Part shown: positions 52,201-62,337 of the stretch, in pieces
Layout: every line of letters begins with the position of its first letter
Numbering within the stretch: the stretch's first letter is position 1
DNA from: Ananas comosus
Lineage: Eukaryota > Streptophyta > Magnoliopsida > Poales > Bromeliaceae
Assembly: GCF_001540865.1 (NCBI RefSeq)
Contig: NC_033636.1
Span: 1,773,197-1,837,196 of the forward strand
DNA length: 64,000 nt
Reading direction: 5' to 3'
Translations under genes and position numbers: made by a program
Notes under the pieces: generated by a model
Database searches by the model: none
What the model was told of the DNA's origin: nothing
Seen by the model: only the letters and a program-made list of their open reading frames with translations

Positions 52201-55200
52201 GTGTTTATAATACAAAAGATTAGTTCCAGAAATCTATGCGTCTCTATGTAAAAAGTTTTTAAAACACGAAAGTGTACTAAAGTGCCAATAGGATGATTAG
52301 CATAAACAGGATTGTTAATAGTATTAAAGGTGAAAGCGTCTATGTCAAAGGCGTCTTCGACTGTAATTTCCAAAAATCTTCTTCTTCCAATATGAACGAT
52401 ATTGTATCTCCAGTTAAATTGTCTTGGGCTTGTAGTATTTTCACTATAGTCTGAACTGTCTTCGTCACTATTGTTATTGTCTTCTGATTGTCTTAAATTT
52501 TCGTTGTCGTTGTCGTTATTATCGGCTTCGTATTCCTCGTAGTCTGGCAATATTTCGTCTTTGTCTTGATTAGCCAGTGTGTTAATTATTGTCTAAAGAT
52601 TTGAAATACAAGAAAAGGGTCTATTTCCCAAAGCTGATATATAAGGTGTATAATGCTAATTAAAATATGGAGTGGAACTCCTAAAGATAAAGAATTTATA
52701 ATAAAAGTTTGTACCAATCGTGCATAATTTCTACAAGCATACTCAAAGAGTTTAGGCCAAACTTTCTACAAGCATACTTATAACTTGTAAGGTGTACGCA
52801 CCATTTCTTTCCTGTTAGGCCAAACTTGTACCGAGCTATCAAAGTCTTTTGTAAGTTTGTTTATAATAAATGCACGGTGATTTTACAACTAAATTTCATG
52901 ATGGTCTAACATTAATAAGCTTGGTTCTTTTGGTTTCGGTTGCTAATGATTGTTTTACAGTATGAAGAATGTTCCGTAACATCAATTATTCAACCTCTTT
53001 TAGTATTCACTGCCAACTATAAGTCTGAGCATAACTAAAAACAAAAAGAAAAAAAAAGAATACCTATGATTGACAACATTGTCCAGTTCATTTGAAATGC
53101 CATATTTTAGTTCTGTATTCTGTATAACATATGCTTGTCGTTAGTAGTTTTTTTGTCTTCTGTTTTTTTTTTTCCTCATGTTCTCCCACTATACTATAGA
53201 GAATCTTTCTATATAATTTAGCGACATTAAAGAGCCCAACTGTACATATGACAATTAGTCCATCTATCATCTTCAGCACTGTTTTGAAATGCATGTCTTC
53301 TTCATGTTAATTTAAAATTTCTTCCTACAAATATGTTGGCCAATCCTTAAGTTTTACGATGAAGTGCATCTTTTGTTTTTTTTCACTTTTTGGCATACAT
53401 CGCCTATTGATCCGTGATCTCCTTTAGAAGACGTTCGGATATAAAATATTAGAGGAAGGATGAGAGAAGAGACATTGGCCAAAATTAAACATTTCCTTTT
53501 AATTTTATTAACTCTTCTTAACAAAAAAATTCGAGGGTCCTACTTATATAATTCCAAAATCCTACTGCGTCTGGGATGGAATAGCATCCAAACTCCTACT
53601 CCGAATAAGAGCAATCCATACTTTCTTTTATGGAAAGTTAAGTCCAACAATATCGTACCTGGAAAGAGCACATCAAGAATATCAAATTTGACTATCAGGT
53701 GAAATCCTAGTTCTCTACGGATAAAAAGACATTCACGGTCAGGTCAAATTTTGACCGCAATTTTGGGGACCTAAACTACCTCACAACACCCTGAAACACG
53801 TACGGAACTTGTAGTATTGTGTACTAAGTTCCGTTGCCGGAGCCTGACTAGTTATTCTCGATCTGCACATGTAGAATAAAAAATTGTCTTGATCGGAGCC
53901 CGTATGTGGAAAATATGCCTTTCGAACAATGTTGATGTCCTGACCCAAATCAAACTTACCACCTAGATCCTCCTGGATCACCCATTGTAGTTGTTCTTGG
54001 CACAACTTATTGTCCTTTTTTTTTTTCTTTCTATTGAAAAAAAACTTATTGTTCTTTTTTCATGATATATATATATATATATATATATGTATTGCAGATC
54101 AACATAGTCACTTTAGTACTTGACAAATATACGAGCAATTTGGCGCTTTGCTTAAAAGAAATTTAAATTTTAGCAGCACTTTGCAAGAAGTATTTCTGAC
54201 TAATTGTTCAAGCTTATAACAGAAATTGTTTTCCTTACTCCGAATCAGCTAGCTTCTTCACTTGCCTGTTTCATTACAGCATGTTACAGTTCAAGGTCAC
54301 AGAGAACGCTGCAATTGGTCGATACAATTTAATGTAGTTTTCATTTGAAAAAATCGATCATAACCGAATTCCTTAAGCTTCTAAGACTAGCAGGCACAGT
54401 TGTCTTAGTTTACATTTCTACTCTTAAAGCTCATTTAAGGGGAGGGTAACATTTGCTTTACAGTGTAAATGATACGCAGAATGTTCCATAATATCAATGC
54501 TGCGACCTTTCAAACTCTCAATCTGACAACCATAGAGTCTCAACCTATGAAGAACAAGACTCTTTGTTATTGACATCATTGTCTGGTTCATCTGACTCGC
54601 CAGATTGAGGTCTAGATTGCCTATAACTTGTATGTTATTATCTTTTGTCTTCCTTAGGTTCTTTTTTGTGTGTACTGTAGACACTTCATTGATATTTTAG
54701 TAAAAGTATAGAGTCCAATTGTACATATGATCATGTAGCGCATCTATCCTCTTCACTCTGTTTACTCCAGATCAGCAAATGTACAATCGATCTGGTGCTC
54801 TGCTTAGAATTGAAATCAATTTAAATTTTGATAGCACTTGACAAGGAGATTATTTTTTTTTCAATTTATGTTTGCAAGTTTAAGCTGTAAAAGCGAAAGT
54901 TTGTTTTCCTCATGCATCACCCAGCTTGCTGTTACTGTTTCAGTACTATGTTACAGTTCAAGGTCATGTTGAACAAAGTTAACATTTTGAGAATCAGAAT
55001 AAGCCTTAAAAACAAGTCACCACCCTCAATAATCCCTCCAAAAAGTTGAGAAAAACGGTGAGTTAAAAAAAGAAGGATAAGAAGAGCTAATATCAACTTT
55101 ATTTGCCTTTCAACAATGCCCATGTGAGTAGGCTTAAGCTTTTTTTTTACCTTACTTATGGTTCAGTGATGTTTAAATCGAACAAAACTTAGTACTTTAT

Positions 55201-55450
55201 CTCAATCGATTACTAGTTTTCGTGTGTATTTATTCAAGGATTCACATCTTCTTGGTTATTAGTTACTGAGATACTAAATACAAGTTATTTTAAGTTATTA
55301 CTTTTTCCCTAAATTCTTTGTACAGGGCAGCGAATTCTCATGATGGTTTGTCTGAAGATCTTACCTGTGTGGATCCTGCTCCTCTTAGTTGCATCTGGGG
55401 TTGTAAGGCTCCCATTCCACGTCCCATTTGTCGATGACCTGCTCTCTTGA
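46263..55450 (+). CDS. CRR3: CRR3-like subunit of the chloroplast NAD(P)H dehydrogenase-like complex, two exons, 8.7-kb intron
   Basis: CRR3 (chlororespiratory reduction 3) is a small thylakoid protein needed for the NDH complex in cyclic electron flow. Exon 1 (46263-46644) encodes an Ala/Ser/Thr/Pro-rich chloroplast transit peptide, then PSIAEIERAIGVG, a poly-Ser run and ESPAERKLREAAEWLVDRTE. Exon 2 (55326-55450) completes it in phase with GQRILMMVCLKILPVWILLL, a transmembrane segment, then the conserved end RLPFHVPFVDDLLS. Total 168 aa, close to the known plant length. The donor is G/GTATGT and the acceptor is TTGTACAG. An out-of-frame upstream ATG at 46151 may lie outside the transcript. 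The intron contains a TRIM, the virus-like ORF block on the opposite strand and an internal duplication. The exon 1 to exon 2 join is my inference from phase and family resemblance. Confidence 0.85.
46645..47915. other. First part of the CRR3 intron
   Basis: No second gene seen. Minus-strand open frames near 47260-47895 show no domain. Confidence 0.45.
47916..48309 (+). mobile_element. Complete TRIM element (terminal-repeat retrotransposon in miniature)
   Basis: LTR1 47916-48052 (TGTGACATCC...GTTGTTACA) and LTR2 about 48172-48309 (ending GAGTCGTTACA) are diverged direct repeats. ATTGGTATCAGAG (48053) directly after LTR1 is the initiator-tRNA-Met primer-binding site. A purine tract AAAGAGGGG lies just before LTR2. 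The whole is flanked by the 5-bp duplication TCAGG (47911-47915 and 48310-48314). There is no coding capacity. It lies in the CRR3 intron in the sense orientation. Confidence 0.85.
48315..49230. other. CRR3 intron between TRIM and virus-like block
   Basis: Holds a minus-strand open frame without ATG (48605-48417) that I cannot assign. A T-rich tract with one N (49074-49131) is an A-rich tract in the sense of the ORF block. Confidence 0.4.
49231..49965 (-). pseudogene. Virus-like block, ORF F: coiled-coil, proline-rich protein
   Basis: 244 codons without its own ATG at the left edge. It begins at a T13 homopolymer on the plus strand, where it overlaps the end of ORF E in another frame, so E and F may be one frame split by a homopolymer change. 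It contains a CENC pair, a coiled-coil stretch (LQKLNTICDDLRTKD through LEQQVKDL) and a long Pro/Ser-rich tail. The frame stays open past the TAG at 49231 for about 35 more codons. No movement, coat zinc-finger, protease or reverse-transcriptase motif. Confidence 0.45.
49938..50690 (-). pseudogene. Virus-like block, ORF E: acidic/aromatic repeat protein
   Basis: About 250 codons open, with the first ATG at MYLDPDISG. It has a CPFC pair near its start and repeated I..DI..LF words (IIQDIHRLFEDP, IIRDIRVLFGYL) that echo ORF D, so D and E may be parts of one frame broken near 50653-50690. Rich in Tyr, Trp, Gln and Asp. Family not recognised. Its place corresponds to the N-terminal part of the large polyprotein ORF in badnavirus-like genomes. 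Confidence 0.45.
50653..51036 (-). pseudogene. Virus-like block, ORF D: acidic protein overlapping ORF C
   Basis: 127 codons. It overlaps the stop of ORF C as TTGA, a one-base variant of the ATGA overlap. The first ATG is a few codons inside (MCLQAPED). Very acidic, with IDIWRLFTEPLDD-type words shared with ORF E. Probably the start of the large polyprotein frame if the block is pararetroviral. Confidence 0.45.
51033..51512 (-). CDS. Virus-like block, ORF C: virion-associated-protein-like coiled coil
   Basis: 159 aa with a true ATG at 51512 that overlaps the stop of ORF B as ATGA. An N-terminal half with a coiled coil (IIQLLLGLHNRIHTLEKLVL) is followed by a basic, Pro/Ser/Thr-rich tail ending near PCSPTNKPL. 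This size, order and overlap match the ORF2-type virion-associated proteins of badna- and tungroviruses. The sequence itself is not one I recognise. Intact here, but there is no evidence that it is expressed. Confidence 0.5.
   Translation of the reverse strand: MTNPEHLEAEILHKTLSKVQSYSPDKTSIGFSSHLPQAISEQVIIKQNNTIIQLLLGLHNRIHTLEKLVLQRQTESIVPTIDTTPIVQEVTKHFSTLQLQDHSKDTLPKKVVQPWTFHRQIPRYLTSPEPKSPNTPSTSPNTSSTSKNQPPCSPTNKPL
51509..51805 (-). pseudogene. Virus-like block, ORF B: coiled-coil protein lacking an ATG
   Basis: 98 codons shown. The frame is open back to about 51863 with no ATG anywhere. Almost entirely heptad-like (LQQLVLRLDQTIRTQTELL, IEQKLSNIDYRLNQLE). A hydrophobic run precedes it in the same frame. 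Tungrovirus ORF1 is known to start at a non-AUG codon, so the missing ATG may be a feature rather than damage. Stop overlaps ORF C by ATGA. Confidence 0.45.
52119..52550 (-). pseudogene. Virus-like block, ORF A: acidic protein lacking an ATG
   Basis: 143 codons open and extending a little further 5', with no ATG. The first third is Asp/Asn/Glu/Ser-rich (YEEYEADNNDNDNENLRQ). The rest looks folded (RFLEITVEDAFDIDAF, GTLVHFRVLKTFYIET) and ends RPPPPPRRF. An overlapping second frame (52215-51964) has one hydrophobic span. Function unknown. It leads the block in the 5' position. Confidence 0.4.
52551..52940. other. Right border of the virus-like block
   Basis: Contains GTGTACGCACCATTTCT (about 52791-52807), the inverted match of AGAAATGGTGCGTACGC (48839-48855). 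No gene. Confidence 0.4.
52945..54970. repeat. Diverged tandem duplication inside the CRR3 intron
   Basis: About 52945-53290 matches 54455-54770 (AGAATGTTCC, GACA.CATTGTC.GGTTCAT, CCAA.TGTACATATGA in the same order), and 54100-54310 matches 54780-54970 (through ATGTTACAGTTCAAGGTCA). The first unit carries about 0.8 kb extra (about 53300-54090). That extra part looks like LTR-type DNA but has no clear ends. Confidence 0.65.
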
Positions 55451-56729
55451 ACCATCATCATTAAGAGTTAATTTTTCCTTTTCATGCTGTTTTTTGAATA
55501 ATTGTAACTTGTACATACTACAAAGTCATCTGGGAATTAAAGTAGATGTTCTCGGAACTGCGAAATTTACTTCTTTCACACTTATGTATTACAAATGGCT
55601 GTGAGGAGGAAGTTTTCCACAATATTTTGGTGGCCATTTTAGATTTTTTTTTTTTTTCTTTTGAATGTGCCTCTCTTTAGTTTGGGGTTTCCGGGCTACT
55701 GGACCTACAAAATTGTTTTGATTATGAAAATGTGAAACAACTGTTATACTTTAAAAGCTTAAGCTGTTAGAAAACGGTGTTTATATATTGGGCTCAAGAT
55801 TTTTTTGCAAGGCCCATGATGTGGACTCGAATTAAATGGAAGAAAATTAATGCTAGGAGTCTGGCGTGACTTGAACTCAAAACCTCTTGCTCTGATATCA
55901 TGTGAAACAACTATTATACTCTAAAAGCTTAAGATGTTAGAGAAATGTGTTTATACACTTTTATATTTAACAGAAAAATAGGCATCCATAACTTTTATTT
56001 GTAAAAGTAGACCTATAAAAGTGGCGAATAATTTACCGCTTTTTAAAGACGGTAAATTATTCATTATTTTTAACTAACTTATATATTTTTTGCATCTAAA
56101 CTCTAGAAAATGTATAGTATTAAACATTAAAAATAATTTTAATGTTTTGAAAAAAGCGGTGAAGGATTTATCGCATTTAGAAAGCGAAAATTTATTTACT
56201 ACATATGCCTAGTTTTGCACATAAATTTTTTGGACAACTATTTATAAAATTATAATATTTTTTAAGTCTATTAATAAAAAAAATTCCTTTAGTTCTCCAT
56301 ACTTCTAGAGATAGAATTTTCATACTTTTTTCTTGTTCAAATATTCAAATTGTCGAGGGTGTTTTCTTACTAGAAATTATATATGCTTTAAGAAAGGTAA
56401 AAATGTATAAAATTAATCTCAATTATTATTTATTTTGATCCGACTACCTAATCATTAAAAATTTTAATTTTTGCTATCTAACCTCTTAATTTAGTTGATT
56501 TGAATCAGTTCATGACTTTTAGCTTTAAAATTCGAATGCATCATTTATCTTTATGAGTTTAATTAATATAATTTATATACTTCATGTAACTAGAAATTTA
56601 TTAAAGTAAGGAATAAGCTTAAATTTTGTATAAGAAGAGTCATTAAATGATTTAAATTAAACAAATAGAATGGCATATCTCTTTATCTTCTTAATTATTC
56701 TTTTAATATTTTTTATTCATGATCTCGTA
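55451..56729. other. 3' flank of CRR3, no gene
   Basis: The CRR3 3' UTR lies at the left. The 56400-56660 part is a diverged copy of the dispersed repeat at 44860-45130. Confidence 0.4.
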
Positions 56730-57745
56730 ATAATATAAAGACGGTTGAAATCGTCTCTACAAATTTTAACCTATAGAGCTGATTTGAACTGCCTCTAAAA
56801 ACATTAATCTATAGAGATGGTTTGAACCTTATCTACAAATATTATTATGCTAAAACAAATAGGTATTGGTGGTTTCAACCGCCTCTACCTTAAAAATATA
56901 GTAAAAAATATATTAATATTTATTTTGATATGCATTTATGAGCAGAAATTTATAAATTTATTGACAATCATATTATCTTAAATATTAACACAAATTAAAT
57001 ATTTTATTTCTCACCAAAAAAATAAAGCAACAAAGATAATTTAGCATTTAATCAAAAAGATATACTAACAACACAAGAAGTAAAACAATTTTCAACAAAA
57101 AGCAAACCAATTTTTTAACATGTAATCCAAAACACAATCTCATTCAGCATCTATCCAACTGTAGCAACACATTAAATAAAAGAACGTTTAAATAATTTTA
57201 AAAATAGCCAATAGTTGAATTTTCAATAGTTTATAAAAATTTGAACAGTACAGTGATTTCCTTCACTTGTAGACTCATGACTTCCATTTGATGATTGATG
57301 GTTTGAAGAAAATGCATCAATTAGATTAATATTACCACCTACAAAATTATTAATCATACTAAAATACAAAACTATTCAAATATTTATTAGTAATAACTTG
57401 CTATCAAATTAGTATACTTGAGAATTGAGAAATCTATTTGATAGTTGTTCTTTTAGGCTATTCATTGCCTCTTGCATCCCTCTAATGGTAGAAACTTCTG
57501 CATTAAGTTCATTCATTTTATTTTTCATATATTCTAATTCCCCCTTAAGCCTTTCTACCTTTTCTGATTGGCCCCTACTTGGTTAGTCATTGTAGGGAAG
57601 TTTATATGTTTCACACCATAATATGATCTTAGCACACGTTCCAAGCATAAGCCTTTCACATGTCCATTATGCTCAGGACCCATAGCATCAAGAAAAGCTT
57701 TATCTATTAGTTTGTTTGTATCAGTTCAGAGCCTTGATAAAGTTT
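56730..57745 (-). pseudogene. CACTA (En/Spm)-like transposon remnant
   Basis: About 56740-56890 carries several copies of a GACGGTTTGAAACCGTCTCTA-like word in both orientations, the subterminal pattern of CACTA elements. On the minus strand near 57700-57600 the frame AFLDAMGPEHNGHVKGLCL resembles the plant Transposase_24-type protein, followed in a shifted frame by a coiled-coil-like stretch (MKNKMNELNAEV). Frameshifts show decay. Confidence 0.5.
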
Positions 57746-57929
57746 AATAAATTTTTGGTGCGTTATATTCTATTAACCATTTGAGAAAAAAAAAACTAAT
57801 ATTGTACACATTTGCTCCTCCGACTTGACTACTGCTCCGGCGATGAAACTTTTTGAAATAGAATTTGGGCCGTTTTGGAGCGCAAAATAGACTGGTAGGC
57901 TAAGGAAAATCAACAAGTCTAACGGTTCA

Positions 57930-58470
57930 AATTGGCCGATGTTCGTCCTCCGTCTCGCTTCGAGCACCAGATCGGTCGCCGCGCAGTATCGTCGCCCCTA
58001 CTGTGATTTTTCGTACGGAACAAAAAACATAATTTGTTCGTCTTCCTTTGCTTTCTTACGATGGTTGCACTCTGGTGAAAGGCTAACAACTCCACGTTGC
58101 CGCCCTTGTGAAACTTTTTCTCCATGACAATGATCTTCCACTCAGTGCCGCCCTTGAGCACTGCCGCAAGTGTCTCATCCCACTAGGTGAGCATCACGCC
58201 GATCTCGCGCGCGGTCCCCTACAATTAGCTGCTCCTCTATCTTCCCGTGCTTCTGCCTGACCTCTATCTGCTTCCTCTTGCGATCACCGCCTTCGTCAAT
58301 GCCGGAGCTTCTTTTATTGTACTTCTTGCCCTTCTTGGTCATGAGATCAAGGAGATTGGCGTCTTGCCATCATCGAGGAGAAGAAGGGGAGGAGGCGTTC
58401 ACGAACATCGGCAATCGGGATGAGAAAGCGATTATGCTGCGTTTCAACGTCAGAATATTGTAGAATTTTC
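57930..58470 (-). pseudogene. GC-rich coding-like remnant of unknown family
   Basis: A compositional island in AT-rich DNA. The minus frame reads RKRKQIEVRQKHGKIEEQ and, after a stop, TLAAVLKGGTEWKIIVMEKK. It looks like former protein-coding DNA with an in-frame stop, but I do not recognise it. Confidence 0.35.
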
Positions 58471-59262
58471 TTGGTCACCAGTTGGAAAGTCCTGTGAACT
58501 TCTTGATTAATTACTAGAGCTTATGCATCAACTATCATACTATTATACATGTATATGTATAGTTATGGATTGAATGCAACGTTGACTTATCTATAAACTC
58601 TTATGACAGTCCGTTTTCTTTTGTCCACGTGGCAAGGTTAGCGTAACTTAATTTTTTGTGGGGCCTCCCTGTCATCTTAAACTATTTTACTTAATTATTG
58701 ATTAGTGGGTGGGGCCTACCAGACAAATTTTTTTTTTCTTACTCTGCTTCCCATTTACTTTCATTAGTCAGTGGAAGGAGTAATTGATATCTGCAACTGC
58801 CAAAATGTAGTCCAAGTCCAAATCCAAGAGGACGTTTCTCGTATTGTAGCATTTAGAATTAATTACTTATATATCCCTATAAACTAATAAAATTAAATAT
58901 TAACTCTTAGAAAAATTTAGCTATCAAATATGTTTCTCCAAAGTTGCATAGGTTTGAAAATATTTTCTTTTCACTAGTTGATCGGTTAAAATTGATATTT
59001 TTATCTACAAAGTAATTCTTTTATCCTTTAATTTTTTTTAACTTCTGTTAATATTATTTATTATTTTTAATATTTTTATTCTGTATTTCATGTCATTATT
59101 TATATTATAAAAAAATTAATAGTAATTTTTAATGGGGGGATAATTCTAACAATCAAAATATAGCAATTAACTAAAAGTAATTATCATGTAGAGCCATGAT
59201 AAACACTACTTTAGAGTTCAAGAATTGATCATAGTATGTGTTACATATGTTATATACATATA
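58471..59262. other. AT-rich intergenic DNA
   Basis: No gene or repeat end identified. Confidence 0.4.
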
Positions 59263-59290
59263 CTAATGTTGAACCCGCACTTCGCTGCGG
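59263..59290 (-). other. Helitron-like 3' end: hairpin plus degenerate CTRR
   Basis: On the minus strand CCGCA-loop-TGCGG (59290-59275) is followed about ten bases later by TTAG then T. The stem is perfect over 5 bp. TTAG differs from CTRR in its first base. Confidence 0.4.
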
Positions 59291-59649
59291 ATAATTTTGA
59301 CGCTAAATTTAAAATATAATTATAAAAAAAAAAAGGAAAAAGAAGAGAACCATGAAAAAATAAAAGAGAATGACAATAAGATATGTCATTATCAACTATG
59401 CAAATATATATTAGGGTGCATGATTCCTAAGCATTAAGATATATTGGTTAAATATAATTTGGAGAACATTTAAAAATAAGAAAGAATCCCAATAGGTGAA
59501 AAGCAATACAATCACCCATAAAAATTGACGCAAACTTAAGTAATTAGCAGACTGGGAGTAATAATTCTAAGTAAGCATAAAGCAATACAACATTGGAGAT
59601 AGTATGAAAACGGAGTAATAATTCTAAGTAATAAACTTCATAGGAGCAT

Positions 59650-61352
59650 TAATTGCTATTTCACTTGTCTTCGTTTGGTAAAGCTTCGTGAAACCTGCAA
59701 ATCAGTTTTAAGCATTTAAAACAAACTATCTTATATATAGATATGGAAACAAACTATCTAATGTGAAAATAAATCAACATTAAACATTACATAAGGCGAC
59801 GTCTTTTTGCAGGTTGAATTTCATCAAAGTTTGTAGCAGGTTGTAGAGAGCCGTTTAACCAAATTATATAAAAATTAGAAGATATATAAATAAATTACAC
59901 AAAATTACTGTAATTATAAATATAGAAAAGTTATAGTTTTATTACTTTGATGAGATCACCGCTCCTGGTGATGCTTCTTCAAATAAGTCTTCACGGATTT
60001 GTTTGTTGGTAGCAGGCGAATCAAGTTGTTCTTCACATTCAACAACTAATTTTCTATTGCAGGGGACTTCCCTCTCGTGTCCAAATTTTGAGTAAAAATT
60101 TTTAACACTTTAAAAGAAGGGAGACTTGACTTAAACTTTGGTATGTCGGGTACAACTTGAAAGATGTGCTTTTCACCAATAATTATTTTTACTAAAGGGG
60201 GAAGAGTAAATTTATCTTAATCAGGCGAAGTAGCTAAATTCTGAGTCGGACAATGAATCAAATCTTGTGCAAAGTTTTCGAAGATCGTAAAATTACAGGA
60301 ACCAGTTTTATCTTCAACAATAGTGTTTAATTTGTACCTATGTTCGGCAAATACATTAAACAATATTAATTTTATGTGGAACAAAATAACTCAATATTCT
60401 GAAAGTAAATAAAAGAAATATTATCAAGAAAAATAAGTATCATGGTATGAGAGTTTGATCTTTTTACTGCAATTAGAGCATCAAAAAGTATCATCATATG
60501 TTTTGATTACTGTTTTGCAATTATAGCAAGCTTTATATCACCAACCAAATGATGTATCGATTTCAGCAATTTTAGCTTTATAGGTAAACTCCATGCTCTA
60601 TTAATAAATAAATTAATAATTAATAAATAAGAATGAAAAAAAATTATATATTATATATTATATATTAAAAGTTAATATTTCTACAAATAAACTTACATGT
60701 ATACCGGATTGATGGAGTTGTAACAATTCAGCAATTGTTTGCCCATTCAACACATGTTTCCTTGAGGACTAATAAGTTGGTCCTTGCTAACATTAATTCG
60801 TTGAATTGAATTAACCAATGGTTGTAATCTACACATAATTAGTTTATATAAGTAAAGATATATATATATTTGATTGCCAAACCTATTTAAAAATTTGAAA
60901 ACTTCTGGAATTTTCAAGTCAATATAAATCTTTGAGGCAGAACATGTTGATAGATATATCCTTTTTACATTGGCATAAAATAATACAATAATCGCAATTA
61001 GAGCACCAAAAGTATCATCATATGTTTTGATTGCTGTTTTGCAATTATAGTAAGCTTTGTACCATCAACCAAATGATATATCGATTTTAGCAATTTTAGC
61101 TTAACAGGTAAACTCCATGATCTATTAATAAATTAATTAATAATTAATAAATAAGAATATAAAAAAAATATATTATATATTATATATTAAAAGTTAATAT
61201 TTCTACAAATAAACTTACTTGTATACCGAATTGATGGAGTTGTAACAATTCAGCAACTGTTTTTCCATTCATACACATTTTTCCTTGAGGACTAATAAGT
61301 TGGTCCTTGCTAACATTTAATTTGTTGAATTGAATTAGCCAATGGTTGTAAC
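59650..61352 (-). pseudogene. Replication protein A 70-kDa-like (C-terminal OB fold) pseudogene
   Basis: Single-strand DNA-binding family, also carried by plant Helitrons. Minus-strand pieces in order: an exon at 61352-61219 reading YNHWLIQFNKLNVSKDQLIS and ending at a good donor; a zinc-ribbon exon (about 60600-60440) with the words ACYNCKT and CSNC; an OB-fold exon (about 60340-60010) with RYKLNTIVEDKTGSCNFTIF; and a basic end FDEIQPAKRRRL near 59810. In the zinc-ribbon exon two codons expected to be Trp are TGA, and the OB exon has a further stop, so it is dead. The RPA identification rests on the zinc ribbon and OB pattern. Helitron origin is inferred from the hairpin at 59263. Confidence 0.7.
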
Positions 61353-61785
61353 CTACACATAATAATTAGTTTATATAAGTAAAAATATANATATATAGAG
61401 TCCGGCTATTGTGCTTGTAAAAACACCAAGCACTTGGTGCTTGTAAATTTTTATCGTTAGATCTACGCCTTCAATCATTTTTACCCGTTAGATTATACTA
61501 TTCAACCAACTAACCACTCAACCCTAGGGGGCCCACATCATCCTAACCGCACATCCCTTAATCCAAGGGCCGAAAACTTACAAGCACCAATGACTTGGTA
61601 CTTTTAAAAGCATAGGAGCTCAATTATATATATATATATATATATAATTAGATTTTTATTTGATTGCCAAATCTATTTAAAAATTAGGAAACTTCTGAAA
61701 TTTTTAAGTCAATATAAATCTGTGAGGCAGAACATGTTGATAGATGTATCCTTTTTACATTGGCATAAAATAATACAATAATTAA
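60469..61785. repeat. 525-bp tandem duplication covering RPA-like exons
   Basis: Copy 1 (60469-60993) and copy 2 (from 60994) share GCAATTAGAGCA..AAAGTATCATCATATG through CATTGGCATAAAATAATACAATAAT in the same order. Copy 2 is lengthened by a MITE at 61398-61621. Confidence 0.85.
61398..61621. mobile_element. MITE with GAGTCC.. / GAGCTC.. terminal inverted repeats
   Basis: Left GAGTCCGGCTATTGTGCTTG and the inverted right end GAGCTCCTATGCTTTTAAAAG stay alignable for about 45 bases, including ACCAAG..TTGGTGCTTGTAA. It is flanked by TA-rich DNA, so the target duplication is unclear. Absent from copy 1 of the surrounding duplication. Confidence 0.7.
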
Positions 61786-62337
61786 TAATTTGAAAAGTTA
61801 TGCCGGAGAAAAAAATATAATATTCTTTTAGTGCATTAAATGCAAATCTCTGAAAGAGCGAACAGTCATTCTAGCAAAAACTATTATAATTGGCCCATTT
61901 AAACAACAAATTCTAGCGAAAATCACAGATGTAGTCCTTCTTTCGGCAATAGCATAGCCCAGAAAATCACAAAATAAGTGTTCAGTAAAAGACCACCAAA
62001 ACGTCAGCAATAAAAACCTCCTAGCAAGGAAATAGGTTCCATACCACCAATGGCCACAGAAACTTCAAAATTTACATTGAACCAAGGTTTTCGAGAAAAC
62101 ACTAACACATAACTAAGAAACAAAAGGTAGAAGTGAGAGTTTGGAAACATAACAGAATATAGAAAATCTAAAAGCCACAAACATAATAGAATACATAGTT
62201 TTCAAAAGTACACCAAAAAGATCATGTGCGCAAGCATGATCATTTTTTGAAAACACAACAAAAAGATCATGTGCACATGCATCATCAACTACAAAATAAG
62301 GAGCAGCAAAACATGTCACTTTTTCTTTGAACTCCAA
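61786..62337. other. Intergenic DNA next to the dsRBM-like gene
   Basis: Short direct repeat AAAAAGATCATGTG (about 62215 and 62262). Likely includes the 3' UTR of the gene ending at 62338. Confidence 0.4.
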
